Shown piece by piece: positions 41,906-52,965 of a stretch of DNA of 64,000 nt. Each line of letters starts with the position of its first letter. Positions within the stretch are counted from its first letter, which is position 1. The notes beneath the pieces were generated by a model. It was given only the letters and a program-made list of their open reading frames with translations, was not told the origin of the DNA and did no database searches. A program made the position numbers and the translations under genes. The DNA is from Ascarosepion bandense (taxonomy: Eukaryota; Mollusca; Cephalopoda; Sepiida; Sepiidae): positions 3,158,501-3,222,500 of the forward strand of contig JBBBDQ010001156.1 of assembly GCA_037127315.1 (NCBI GenBank), written 5' to 3'.

Positions 41906-42944
41906 AGTCATTATCTTCTCTTTGCGTTAGATGTGCTATTCATTTTAGTGGTTCCTGCTGTTGGTATTGCTCAAGTGATGTGATTTATGTAATGTACTAT
42001 AGTTGTTGTAATTAGTTTGTAATTTTGTTTCCCCATGATTTTCTCAAAACTTTTTTAGATATTGATCTTAGAAGTCGGTTCTATACAGCTGACAGTTTAA
42101 ATAGTTTGGTATGATGCATGGCATCTATTTGAAAGTCTTGATCTGACGGGAATTTTCAAGGATAGCACTCCACTTTTCAGTTTAACGTTTTAAATTTGTA
42201 GCAACTTGCATTGTTAGGAAAACTATTTCATGCATAGCCTATTTTATATTCAAATTCCTTTTCTCATGTACTAAAATTCGTATATCTGATTCATATGCCC
42301 AGGTATTTGTAGTGTTTAATATGAATCTTTATTATGGATTCGGAGTATCACTGTTTTTCATTTAGATTCTACTTTGGAAAGGTAATTCTTGAATCCTGAT
42401 TCTTGGAACACTTGGCCGCTGATGTTGATTTTCTGCTTAAGATCATTCGTGTGCTAATTATGAATATCTATGTCATCAGCATAGCGTCCCCTCATCATCA
42501 GTAAATTGGCTTTGTGAAGAAAATTTAATTTGTTGTTTCATATTGGTAAATTTATTTGTGATGTGGTATGGGGATCTTAAATGGTCAGTGCCCCTCAGTC
42601 CATCATAATATGCATCTATGATTGTAAATGCAATATATAAATAGAGACCTCTATTTACGTAAGCGCTCCATTTTTTAAACCATACATATTACTCTTATGA
42701 GTTGTGCACCAGATAACCTTGACGATGAAAAACATATTTATACGAGACAATAAAACTCACCTCGATCCAAAACAGCTCTCAACAGCCGGAGGAGGTTATA
42801 AGATAAATAAAAGAGAATTTTTATTAATTATTTTGAAAAATTGAAGAACAGTCATTATTAAAACTTTTTTTTTTTTCAACTACTGAAAGTATGTTTCTTG
42901 CGGAGGTGGGAGAGATTATAAAATATGTTTTTTTAATCATTTCA
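41906..42944. other. No recognised feature
   Basis: About 1 kb of AT-rich unique-looking sequence without a protein-like frame, repeat match or microsatellite of note. Confidence 0.45.
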
Positions 42945-43745
42945 CACCAAGAAAGGCATTCCACTGCCACTATTGCGCAGGGGGTTAGGGAATGGTGAAG
43001 AGAAAGAGAGGTTAGATACAGGAAATGTCAGAAGGATGGTGATAGACGGGTAAGGATACCGAGGCTGAGGGTTGGGCAGATGGGAAGAGTGTTTGAGAGA
43101 ATGGATGCGAGTTAGTATGTTACGAGGTGTCTATTGACCTTACATTTAAACTCCTGGTGATTGAAGCTGTCGGGGAATCAATCACGTGGAAGGGAATTCC
43201 ACAGGCGGGAAGTGCGAGAAAAGAAGCTGTTGGAGTAGAAACTTCGGTAACATTTTATCGGTTTCACTGTAAAAGTGTGGGACCTAGTTGCTAATCTAGT
43301 ATATCGTACAAATTCGTACCTAGGTGGCACCAGTGATCTAAGTTCATCGGAGCAGAAGCCGTGAAAGTATTTATAGAAAAGGCACAGGGAATCCATGTCA
43401 CGCCCGGGAGAGAGTGACTGCTGCCGGTCTGCCAAGTTGGTATCGATCACATTACAGACTCTCCGTTGTATTTTGTCAAGAACCCCGAGGGGAATAGCAG
43501 GGCACCCGACCAGATGTGGCAGCAGTATTCAATACACGGGCGGATGGTAGATTTATATATGTGCACGATAGATTCAGATGGAAAAATACTTCCTGGCCCT
43601 GCACAGAGAACCGACTTCCATGGCAGTGTATTTAGCAATGGATTCGATATAGTCATTCCAATTGAGGTCCGCTGAGAGTGTGAGGCCAAGGAGGCGTAGT
43701 GTTCTACTCTACTCTCTGGGAGGCAAGTCTGTTACATGCTAATGG
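42945..43745 (-). pseudogene. LINE C, 3' part of a Jockey/CR1-like LINE
   Basis: The minus strand encodes the RT C-terminal domain in two overlapping frames. 43447-43689 has ESIVHIYKSTIRPCIEYCCH and IWSGALLFPSG. 43178-43450 has DTNLADRQQSLSPGRDMDSL, CLFYKYFHGFCSDELRSLVP and FFSRTSRLWNSLPRD. The frame change at about 43447 looks like one frameshift, otherwise the sequence is well preserved. These motifs mark the thumb/C-terminal region of Jockey/CR1-type LINEs. A 3' UTR of about 200 bp ends at a poly-A-like TTTTTTTAATC (42929-42945 as read on plus). The RT core is absent, a normal 5' truncation. Confidence 0.85.
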
Positions 43746-43813
43746 GAGGTAGGTGCGATTGTCTATGATGGTTAATTGATATGAAAAGGAAAAATGTTTT
43801 TATATTGAAGAAT

Positions 43814-43965
43814 AAGTCAGTTAAGAGCCATACGTAAAACAAACTTGGGTGATCATATCTCAAAGGTACAGAATATTTTCCTGCTGTAGGTTGCCATTAA
43901 TTTCTGTGTTAGACTGATTGCCAACAAAGGCTATACAACCCAACCTGTCATGCTATTAAAACAAT
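43814..43965 (-). mobile_element. SINE1, 3' half, diverged
   Basis: AAGTCAGTTAAGAGCCATAC, GTAGGTTGCCATTAATTTC, GACTGATTGCCAAC and CCAACCTGTCATGCTATTA. The tRNA-like head is missing. Confidence 0.75.
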
Positions 43966-44162
43966 CGAAGTCTTTGGTAATCAGTTTCGTGTACTAAAAC
44001 AGTAATTGTATTATGGTGTTTTACAGAAGGAAACAGGAATTTCTCATTTTCTAACAACTGTCAATAAATGTTGCTCATTATCTAAAAAGAATACCTAAAA
44101 AAAACATAATGACTGAGTGCCCAATCATTTTATTGAAAAATATATTATCCTTACTATTTTAG

Positions 44163-44824
44163 AAATATTAGGTTGTCCCAAAAGTTCGTAAACACTTGCA
44201 AAAGATTGAAATTTTAACAACAAAACAAAATTTATTGCTCAAAATAATGATCATCATTTCCAAGATATTCTGCTATCGATCTGCAAGCTTTCGGATCTGG
44301 TCAAAGTACCATTCAGCCGGCTTCGAATCAAAGAATTCTTGATATGCTTCCTGGACTTCATCAAATGAGTCGAATCGGCGGCCCTTCAGAAAGTGTTGCA
44401 TTGAGCGGAAAAGGCCGTAATCTGATGTAGCACAGTCAGGACTGTAGGCTGAATATGGCAGAATCTCAACCCCATTCAGCTCTTCAAACTTGTCTTTGGT
44501 CTTCCTGGAGTGTGTGGCTTGACATTGTCCTGCGGCATCAAAGCGCGCTTTCGGTTGATCAGCGCCGGGTACTTTTGCTTCAACTTTTCGTAGGTCCGCT
44601 CCATACAGTAAGGTTCGGCACTGATAGCACGACCATTCGGAACCAACTCAAAATACATGATTCCTTCAAAATTCCACCAAACGCACATGACTTTCTTTCT
44701 GAATCGATCTTGTTTTGAAACCGACGTTGTCTCTTGCCCTTTCTGAACCCATCGCTTTTCTCGATTGTGCTGGACCAGATAAACACATTTTGCAAGTGTT
44801 TACGAACGTTTGGGACAACCTAAT
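44163..44824 (-). mobile_element. mariner deletion derivative with both inverted repeats
   Basis: About 660 bp bounded by TTAGGTTGTCCCAAAAGTTCG (left) and its reverse complement with one mismatch in that word (ending 44824), the classic mariner terminus. The flanking TA is clear on the left; on the right it reads TG. On the minus strand CVWWNFEGIMYFELVPNGRA, KLKQKYPALINRKRAL and QDNVKPHT (second catalytic Asp) are present. The part after it reads SPDCATSDYGLFRSM (third catalytic Asp) with RFDSFDEVQEAYQEFF after a frameshift. The DNA-binding half and first catalytic Asp are deleted. It could only move if served by another transposase. Confidence 0.88.
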
Positions 44825-45429
44825 GAGAATTCAAATTTTAGACGACCTACGATTTTCTTTTATTATCTCTCGGAAAATAAGGATATAATGCTACTAAGAC
44901 GCAAGTATTTAGTGAGAGTGAAAAAAAATAAGATGTTAGCGAGGAGACAGGAAATGATAAAAGAACATGATTCAAGAAAACATGAAATGATAAACGTTGT
45001 ATTGACATTTCTAAACATCATAGATGGCACGAAATCAAGTAAAAAGAAGAGAGTTCCACGTGCGAGATGTGAGAGCAAAGAAATTATTATAATAGAACTT
45101 AGGTTACAAGTCAATATCTCAACAACTATGAGGTCTAACTACTAATCTAATACGCTTAAATTCGTTAGGTATTAAGAAGTACTTATCAGAAGAATTACCA
45201 TTAAAATATTTGAAGAATAAGTGCAACAAAGTCACGTCATGATTGAAGCTGAGATCCGAGGTCAGGAACCTAAAACATTATACTACCTAGAAAATGAGTG
45301 CTCAGTGTTTTATACTGCCTTGGAAATTAGATTCAAAGAACTTTTATATTATATGAGAAAGGGAAGAAATCGATATTTTTATTGCCTGGGTAATCAAAAA
45401 GTTTCATAAAAACCTGCTCTAGTTTCGCC
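44825..45429. other. No recognised feature
   Basis: A 111-codon plus-strand frame (44810-45145) begins inside the mariner terminus with a non-ATG codon. It is Lys/Arg/Glu-rich but shows no domain I know. Confidence 0.4.
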
Positions 45430-45870
45430 TTAACGCGACGGAAAAGTCCGGGAAGCAACATTCTACTGATGGCAGGATTCCGAAAGTTCTTCTATATGGG
45501 GAACTGGCAACCAACAAGTTACACACGAAGACGAACTTCGGTTCAAGAACGTCTTCAAAAGCACCAAGAGGTGGGAAGACGACGCTAACAATCTTCACGC
45601 TGGAGACGCAATTCACACCATAGGTTGAACATAGAAGAGAAGAAACGGGGGGATTGCTACAGCATGGGAACCTGCTCCAAGGAAACAAAACAACACTCAG
45701 ATATCAGGGTAGAGCGTATTCATATGCATCGGTTTCAGTCGACACTGTCACTCCATTGTAGGCTTGTACAGCCATAACAGATGCTGCACCGCTATTGGCA
45801 GCTGAGACATAACTTTTGGGGCGCAGATCCATGGGGTCTTTAGAGACCGACGGAATTCACATTAATAACA
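45430..45870 (+). pseudogene. LINE D, C-terminal remnant of a non-LTR retrotransposon
   Basis: The reading DGRIPKVLLYGELATNK (from 45468) matches the conserved post-RT 'R(I/L)PK.LLYGEL' block of RTE/CR1-type LINE proteins. About 300 bp later CHSIVGLYSHNR (from about 45746) resembles the C-terminal zinc-finger-like 'C..R.GL.SH.R' end of the same proteins. Several frameshifts lie between. Distinct from LINEs A-C here. Confidence 0.55.
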
Positions 45871-46000
45871 GAGGTTAATCTTAATACTAACTGGAAAATG
45901 ATATGTCAATTTATATGCTACTTTGGTAGTGAGTAATCAATTGTTATTTTACCAGGAAAATGAGTACTCAATATAATGAAAAATCAAAATTTATACTATT

Positions 46001-46490
46001 AGGACCTTGAATAATTCCTCGCTATTTCCAAAAGATTGCGTTCCCAGAACTACGTGCTTTTAGTTTCAGAGGGTAACGCATCTATAAGGAAGTATTATAA
46101 GCAAGCTTGACATTCAGTGTATGTCATTTCGCCGAAGTGTAAACAACTGTGTTTTTCATCGTGTTAAATAAAATTTGTGCCAAAGAAAGTGTATTTGCGG
46201 TAATATTACTGCACTACTTTCTTGCAAAGAAATCTGCAGCTGAAGCCCTCGGAATTCTTGTTTGGACTTACGACGACCACGCTCTGTGCGAAACAACTTG
46301 CATAAATTAGTTTAGACTCTTCGAAAATAACGATTTTGATGTTGAAGATAAAGAATGCTCGGGTGCACCGAAAAGATTTTGATTGCAAACAATTGAGGGC
46401 ATTACTACATAAAGACTCACGTCAGGCGCATGCTGAATCTGCAGAATCGTTATTAGTTAAAGTGTTCTAATTCATTACTGAATAAACGAT
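46001..46490 (+). pseudogene. mariner 5' part with left inverted repeat
   Basis: Starts AGGACCTTGAATAATTCCTC, whose reverse complement (three mismatches in 20) lies at 48431-48450. The following 5' UTR contains AGTATTATAAGCAAGCTTGA, and the coding part gives KVYLR-like, then LLHYFLAKKSAAEALGILVW and FRLFENNDFDVEDKE-like readings of the helix-turn-helix domain. It stops near 46490. The same 5' region occurs again at 47282. Confidence 0.75.
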
Positions 46491-46503
46491 ACGTAGATGC
46501 TAG

Positions 46504-46540
<37 letters not shown>

Positions 46541-46544
46541 TCTA

Positions 46545-46880
46545 CTTCTTCTACCGAGTGCCCATAGCCCAAAGGTAGAATCGCCGACTGACGCCAATTT
46601 GATCGGGTTTCAATCCTGGGTTAAAAAGCAATCGGAGTCTAACCGTACTGATGAGCTGTAATACAACAAAACAGATCTGTCTGAGGATGACAATATATAT
46701 ATATATATATATATATATAGAGTCATCCACAGACAGATCTGTTTCGCTGTATAACAGCTCATCAGTACGGTTAGACTCCGATTGCTTTTAACCCAGGATT
46801 GAAACCCAACGGAATTGGCGTCAGTCGGCGATTCTACCTCTGGGCTGTGAGCGTTCGGTGGAAGAAGGCAGACTTTTTAG
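46545..46880. repeat. Inverted pair of a tRNA-like SINE4 around (TA)n
   Basis: Arm 1 (46545-46694) reads tRNA-like on the plus strand: ATAGCCCAAAGGTAGAATCG (A-box-like) and GGGTTTCAATCCTGG (B-box-like), then AATCGGAGTCTAACCGTACT. Arm 2 (46716-46877) is its reverse complement with few differences. (TA)n (46690-46717) separates them. The family name is mine. Confidence 0.8.
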
Positions 46881-46906
46881 CGCATATATTATCATTATAT
46901 ATATAT

Positions 46907-47088
46907 ATATAAATTAAAAAAGGATTAATTCAATGATGTTGGATGATCATTTCGATATGAAAATCCCCATGGGGGATAAACACATCACTTCAGCAACTGT
47001 TGCTGAGGTGATGTGTTTATACCCCGTGGGATTTTCATATCGAAATGATCATCCAACATCATTGAATTAATCCTTTTTTAATTTATAT
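46907..47088. repeat. Large palindrome (foldback), arms ~85 bp
   Basis: ATATAAATTAAAAAAGGATT at 46907 is answered by its exact complement ending at 47088. The arms include GATGTTGGATGATCATTTCG and AAACACATCAC, and the centre is CAGCAACTGTTGCTG (46991-47005). Mismatches are confined to the CCCCATGGGGG / CCCCGTGGG portion and a few bases. Transcribed, it would form a long hairpin. Confidence 0.9.
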
Positions 47089-47243
47089 TTGCTCTGTAAT
47101 ATTTTATTACATGGAGCTCTCTTCCTGTATCATTTTTTAATATTAAAATAAAATTTTTAATATTAATTAGGATCGGGTTTTTAGAATTTACCTTCCTGCT
47201 TTTTCCGTTTGGATTAAAGTATCTGAAATAAAAAAATAAAAAA

Positions 47244-47275
<32 letters not shown>

Positions 47276-47281
47276 TATTTG

Positions 47282-48450
47282 AGAAGGTATTTTCTAATAG
47301 ATGCCGGTGTGCATGTAGTTTCAGATGGTAACACATCTATAAAAAAGTACTATAAGCAAGCTTGACATTCAGTGTGTGTGTCTGAAGTGTAAATAACTTT
47401 TTTCTTAGCGCTAAATATGTTAGATTTCGTGCTAAAGAAAGTGTATTTGCGGGAAATTTTACTGCACGACTTTATTCCATCGAAAATTGCGACTGAAGCA
47501 CACAGAATTCTTGTTTAGACTTATGGTGACCATGCTTTGTCGGAAGCAACACGCGGAGATTTATTTAGACGTTTCAAAAGTAATGGTTTTTGGTTTTGAA
47601 GATAAAGAACGCTCTGTTAACTGAAAAAGTTTGAAGCGGAAGAATTGGAGACGTTACTTCATGACGACTCATGTCAGGCGCGAGCCGAACTTGCAGAGGC
47701 ATTTAGAGTTAATCATACAACAGCTTCGAAACGTTTAAAAGCATTAGGAATGATTCAAAAGCGAAGACATTGGGTGTCGTACGAGTAGAAGCCGAAAGAC
47801 GTCAAGCGGCGTCTTGTCACGTGTAAACAGCTGCTTTAACGACAACAAATGAAAGATATTTTGCGATGAAAAGTGGATACACTACGATATCAGAATGGCC
47901 ATGGTTTGAAGCTTGTGCTCTGCATGTGGTGGAATCAGCTGGTTGTAGTTTATAATGAGCTGCTAAAACCGACCTAAACCGTCAAGGGAGATCGTTATCG
48001 ACTACGACTGATGCGTTTGAACCAGGAATTGAAGAAAAAACGACCACTATACGAGCAAAGACAAAAGAAAGTGATTTTGCAACATGATAACGTGAGTTTA
48101 CCTGTTGCAAAACGGGTGAAAACCTATTTAGAAACGATTAAATGCGAAGTCCTATTCCACCCACTGTATTCATTAGACATTTACCCGTCCGATTATCACT
48201 TGTTCCGATTGATGGCACATGGCCTGGCTGAGCATCACTATCATTCTTATGAAGTTACCAAAAATAGGTCGACTCGTGGTTAGCATCAGTGATGTGTCAT
48301 TTTTCCGAAGTGGAATTCAAATGCTGCGAGAATGAAAGGAAAATATAGTGGCAGACGCTGGACAATATTTCAGTGACATGGTTCTTACTAATCTTTGTGA
48401 ATAAAACATGCCTTTTCATTAAAAATCAGTGAGAACTTATTCAATGTCCT
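47282..48450 (+). pseudogene. mariner transposase pseudogene with right inverted repeat
   Basis: N-terminal reading YLREILLHDFIPSKIATEA and GDLFRRFKSNGF (helix-turn-helix). It continues with RAELAEAFRVNHTTASKRLK and MIQKRRHWVSYE around 47680-47790, and HYDIRMAMV-like sequence where the first catalytic Asp should be. The open frame 48011-48283 carries KKRPLYEQRQKKVILQHDN (second catalytic Asp intact), VAKRVKTYLETIKCEVLFHP and LDIYPSDYHLFRLMAHGLAE (third catalytic Asp present, both spaced as in mariner D,D34D). The C-terminus FFRSGIQMLRE and the right inverted repeat ending AATGTCCT at 48450 follow. Stops near the N-terminus kill it. The copy lacks its own left repeat; that is at 46001. Confidence 0.85.
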
Positions 48451-48697
48451 TGGAAACTCTATCATTATAATCTGGGTAAATGATAACTCGATTTTCATAT
48501 AAGCCTAGGAAATACAAAAAGCATATTTTTTACTTCCTGGAAAATAAGACATGATATAAAGACATACAGTACTGTGCAAAAGTATTAGGACAAAACTATT
48601 TTATCTTTTATGAGGCATCAAAATAATGTTTAAAATCACCCCTGTCTTAACACTTTTGCACACTACCGGTAGTGTATAAAAGTCTTAGGACAGAGGT

Positions 48698-49330
48698 CCT
48701 CTTTTTCTTCTATGTGCCCTGTCCCTTCAGGACATAAGAAAACATGGTTCTCCACGTCTCCCTATCCCTTGTGGCTCTTAGTATGGTTGCTCCTGTTACA
48801 CCTCGCAACCCCCGTTCCGTCATCCACCTGATCAGGTCCTGCAAATATGTTATCCGCTGCCTTCCTCTGTCTCTTTTTACTTCTATCTGGCCTGTCAATA
48901 TCAGGTTCTCCAAGCTCTCCTTCCTTATTGCGTGTCCCAGGAACTTCAGTTTTCCTGATGCTCAGTATTAATTGCCTTTTTGTTGCCATTCTTTCCAGCA
49001 CCTCATCGTTATTTGCATGCTCAGTCCACGATATCTGCAGCATCCTTCAGTAGGACCACATTTCTGCTGCTTCAAGTTATGTCCTCATTTTCTGCCGTAT
49101 TGAAGAACTGACATCACATAGCAATCCAGCACTCTTTTCTTTGTTTCTAGTGAAATTTTCCTGTGTGTTAGTACTTTACTCAGCTTCTTTGCCATGCCAA
49201 TTCGCCGTCGGATCTCTGTGTCGCACTTTCCATCTTCTGTTAGAACACTTCCTAGCTATTTAAATTTTTGTAATTGCTGTATTCTGGTACCCCTCACCTG
49301 TATTTGGTATTTTTGGTTGCACCTTTTGAG
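48698..49330 (-). pseudogene. LINE A copy inside the Tc1-like element
   Basis: Minus-strand LINE A with 3' end CTTTTTCTTCTATGTGCCCT and 5' truncation near GTATTTGGTATTTTTGGTTG. Readings include RQLILSIRK, MENLILTGQIEVKRDRGRQR and TYLQDLIRWMTERGLRGVTG, split by frameshifts. Moderately well preserved. Confidence 0.85.
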
Positions 49331-49519
49331 GGTAAAAATCCAAGTAAATTGTTAATAAATATTGATTATTTAAAACTAGGTGTAAAAGAAATGTATTAAA
49401 AAGAAGTTATATTTAATTTTTCCTATTTTCTATTAAACAAGTTATTTTGAAACTACTCATTATTCTATTATCCTTGGATATGACTGACTTTTTTCTTATT
49501 ACCCCCCCTCGAACTGATA

Positions 49520-49653
49520 AATATAATGTTACTTCGCAAGACACATTTTGGGGACAAATACAAGCTGCTTGGCAGGAGATACCATTAGAGACGTTAATGC
49601 CTGACAAAATGAAGGCTGTGATCAAAACAAAAGGCTATTATAGGGAATATTAA
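49520..49653 (+). pseudogene. Tc1-type transposase C-terminus
   Basis: The end of the frame at 49447-49653 reads SQDTFWGQIQAAWQEIPLET and then MKAVIKTKGYYREY before the stop, the conserved C-terminal tail of Tc1-type transposases. The catalytic domain is missing, replaced by the LINE A insertion or a deletion. Confidence 0.8.
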
Positions 49654-50027
49654 ATATATTTTGTAACATGTATTTTTCTTGTTAAAGCATTTGTTGAGTA
49701 AATCAAATAAAATTACTTTAATTAAATTGTTTATTTTCTGTCAATATGCCTCATAAAAGATAAAATAGTTCTTGTCCCAATACTTTTGCAAAGTCCTATA
49801 TATGTATTAGGTGCAATTGGTGAATTGTCGCAATTATTTTATTATTTCAAAGCGAAAGGCTATTATACTAATTATCAAATTTATTTTGTAACAAGTTTTT
49901 TTTTCTTGTTACAGCTTTTGTTGAGTAAATCAAATAAAATTACTTCAATTAAATTGTTTAATTTCTGTCAATATGCCTCATAAAAGATAAAATAGTTCTT
50001 GTCCTAATACTTTTGCAGGGTACTGTA

Positions 50028-50434
50028 CTTGGAAATATGAGCACTCGATCTTTCTATGATCTGGTAAATGAAGAGCCAAACTTGGGCAAATAAAACTTCT
50101 ATCGTTGTAATCTGCTAAATGAGAACTCGAGTTTTATATGACATGTGAAAATATGTTTCGATTTTTCGATATTGTTTTGGATATTTTCTGCATGTATGAA
50201 ATATCAATCAATTGAAAGTAAAATTTTGAAATTCAATGCATTTTCTTTCTAGTCCTTCCTTCCTCAATGTTTCTTAGAAAATTCACTAAAATCTTTTGAA
50301 GATATTGAGTGTAGAAATGGAAATAAGTAATTATTGCTGAATCTTTATTTTTGCAAATTTCGCTGACGAATGGACAGAGTAATTCCATTAAAAAGGATTA
50401 AAATTCAACAAACATGAATATCAAAGAAAGATAA
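50028..50434. other. No recognised feature
   Basis: AT-rich interval without identifiable element. Confidence 0.45.
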
Positions 50435-50448
50435 AAAGAAAGAAGAAA

Positions 50449-50488
<40 letters not shown>

Positions 50489-50990
50489 GTGGAAAAAGTC
50501 AATACTAAACGATAGTCATAATAAGAAAGAAAGAAAGAAAGAATGAAAAAAAGAAAAGAAAAGACAAAAAGAGTTGATAGAAAAAAGTCAGTACTAAAGG
50601 ATAGTCATAATGGAAAAAGAAAAAAAGAAAGTGAAAAAGTTAATACTAAAGTATAGTCATAATGGAAATGAACGAAACAAACAAACAAACAAACAAAGAG
50701 CTGTGAAATTTTCTATAATAACAATGAAATGAATAATTCAAAAAATAAAAAGGAAGAAATAAATAAACAAAACGAAGAAAATAAAGAAACAAAGAATGAA
50801 AAAAGAAAGAATGAAAAAGATAATAAAAGAATGAAACATAAAGAATGGAAGATAACAGGCGAGAAAATAAGAAAGAAACAAAAGTGAAAGTTAGTGAAAG
50901 AAGAAAGTGAATGAAAAAATAAATTGATGAAAAAAAAAAGAAGAATGAAATAAAGAAAAAAAGAAAATAATGAAGCTAATTATTTTGTAA
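50435..50990. repeat. Purine-rich (AAAG/AAAC)n low-complexity tract
   Basis: (GAAA)n and related A/G-rich sequence. A ~27-bp word (TACTAAAGGATAGTCATAAT and variants) recurs at about 50500, 50592 and 50644, showing a partly tandem origin. (AAAC)n lies at about 50668-50694. Confidence 0.88.
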
Positions 50991-51954
50991 AGTGAATGTT
51001 GGCATTCCGAGCACCCGTCTCGGTGGAGAATATGGTGACAAGAAGCAAAATGAAAATCAAAATTAAAAGAGAGATAACGCTAGGTGGATTCGATGAAGAG
51101 GCGGGAAATCAAGCTGGACTGTCCATATTACGAATTGTGCACCTGCGTTTTCGCGTCATCTGACTGAGCTGATTGCTTCTGGCTAATTTTAAATCACTGC
51201 CATTGACATGTACAAGAAGGAATCTGTTTTTACTGTTGTTTAGTGTTTGGCTGGCACGGTTTGTGCGAAAGAGAATTACACAGCGTCTTGTCGGAAAGTG
51301 TGGAGAGAGGATGTGCAGGAAGAGAAGTCCTTGGGAAGAGAGAGATGAAATCAGTAATGGTTTTGGGAATGGTGGTGTTGTAGTGCTGATGGTTAAAAGG
51401 GTGGGGATATGAAGTGGGAGAAGATTGTGATAATGATGACAAAGGAGATGGAAAGAAGAAAGAAAAAGGAGAACTTGAAGCAGCAGGAGGTGATGAGACG
51501 AATTTCGAGAAAGAACAGCAACAACAACGGAGAAGATCATAGAATGGCAAGGTAAGAGATAGCGTTAATATTGATGAAGATAAATGAATTGTATCGAAGA
51601 AAGGTAGAAAGGAAAAACAAATGAATGAATGTACACGATATAAGAGAAAATAGAAGAAAGAGAAAAAGAAGGAATTATAAAGAAAGAAAGAATGAAATTA
51701 GAAAATTAGAAAGAAAAAAAACTTGAATAAAATAGAAGGTGCGGAAAGTGTGCAGCAAGCAAACAACGAATGAATGAATGCAGACGATAAAAAGCGTGAT
51801 CGAAAGAAAGAAAAAAATGTTACTAGACAAAAAAGAAAGAAAGAAACAAAGAATAAGAGCAAAAGCAAAAGACGATGAAAACAAACAGGACAAAACCGTG
51901 AATAGTAAGAGAGTAACCGTAAAAGGATAAGTAGCAAAAATTAATGAACCCGAA
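50991..51954. other. No recognised element; purine-rich 3' half
   Basis: 51000-51420 is of mixed composition and unidentified. 51420-51930 is strongly purine-rich on the plus strand and yields only Ser/Leu/Phe-rich artefact frames on the minus strand. Confidence 0.4.
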
Positions 51955-52313
51955 AGAGAAATACTAGATTAGCAACTAGATCCCACCATTTTAGAGCAGA
52001 ACCGATAAAATGCAACCGCAACTTCAACTCCAACAGTTTCTTTTCTCGCACTTCCCGACTGTGGAATTCCCTTCCATATGACTGCTTCCCCGACGGCTAC
52101 AATCTCCAGGAGTTTAAATGTAAGGTCACCTCCTAACACACTAACTCGTTTCCATTCTTTCAAACACTCTTCACATCCACCCAATTTTCTATCACCCCCC
52201 CCACCTCTGACATTTCCTATATCTAACCACTCTTTCTATTTACCTTCCCCTATGTAGTCCCAAGCGCAAGAGTGGCAGTGGAATGCCTTGCTTGGGGTGA
52301 AATGATTAAAAAA
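51955..52313 (+). pseudogene. LINE C 3' end
   Basis: In one frame from 51965 it reads TRLATRSHHF-like, then NFNSNSFFSRTSRLWNSLPY and DCFPDGYNLQEFKCKVTS, the C-terminus of LINE C. A C/T-rich 3' UTR follows with GGCAGTGGAATGCCTTGCTT, ending GAAATGATT and ten A (52300-52316). One frameshift near 51995. Confidence 0.82.
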
Positions 52314-52316
52314 AAA

Positions 52317-52594
52317 ATATAGCTGTTTTCCCGAGGAAGAAGTCGCAGGACTGTTGAAGCGTCAACGAAAACTGTATTCCTTTGGTATTTTGTAGGCATC
52401 AGCGTTTAACTATAACCAGAGTTAGTGCAATTGAGTAGTACTTTTTCAAGTAGATGTATCTTAATTTCAGATTGAATTTCACCTGAAGCCAAGTAAAGAA
52501 ACATTTATGATACAAAGCGTTATTGAATGCGAAAGAATATGGGGAAAAGAAAACGAGAAAGATTAATAAAAGAGCAGTAATTAAGAATACACTA
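52317..52594. other. No recognised feature
   Basis: Short unique-looking interval between two LINE C fragments of opposite orientation. Confidence 0.4.
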
Positions 52595-52965
52595 TATAAT
52601 GATCGATGCGGCCTTTAAATTTTTGAATATCAAAGTTGACTGGAATGCAAGGGGCGAAAAAAAAAGTTCTAAAAGCAGAAATTGAGATAGAAGAAACTGA
52701 TGGAATAATACGGTTATATCTAGCCATTTCAACTTCAAAAGGATGAGACCTACTTGCCACTCGAGTATTCTGCTTATTTTTATTCTTTTTTTTTTTATTG
52801 CAGTCAAGATACTACAGAGGAAAACTCGTCAATTACCATGAAACAATTATCATAAAAAGTATTTATTGAAAGGTCATAGAGAAGCTTCATTACGATGATG
52901 AGAAAGTGACTGAAGACGAGATGTCAGGTCAGGACCAATAATATTGCAGAATCTTCTTTTTATAT
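52595..52965 (-). pseudogene. LINE C fragment, degraded
   Basis: Minus-strand readings ICNIIGPDLTSRLQSLSHHR (near 52955-52895), HPFEVEMARYNR and APCIPVNFDIQKFK in shifted frames correspond to the LINE C C-terminal domain at 43.2-43.4 kb. Confidence 0.65.

Larger units (their letters stand above)
48567..50025 (+). mobile_element. Tc1-like element with duplicated 3' end
   Basis: Left terminus CAGTACTGTGCAAAAGTATT (after TA at 48565-48566) and right terminus, its near complement AATACTTTTGCAGGGTACTG (before TA at 50026-50027), are typical Tc1-family ends. The last ~195 bp occurs twice (about 49600-49795 and 49830-50025), both copies ending in the ACTTTTGCA terminus. A further palindromic pair of such ends sits at 48638-48693 (centre CACTACCGGTAGTG). 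A LINE A copy fills 48698-49330. Confidence 0.78.

Noticed and set aside
44810..45145. A 111-residue Lys/Arg-rich protein
   Set aside because: Starts at a TTG inside the mariner terminal repeat and resembles no family; likely chance.
46545..46640. A functional tRNA gene at 46.57 kb
   Set aside because: The tRNA-like part continues into extra sequence and exists as an inverted copy; typical of a SINE head.
51109..51550. Overlapping 106- and 143-residue Ser/His/Leu-rich proteins on the minus strand
   Set aside because: Two overlapping open frames in purine-rich DNA; no domain, no consistent codon bias.
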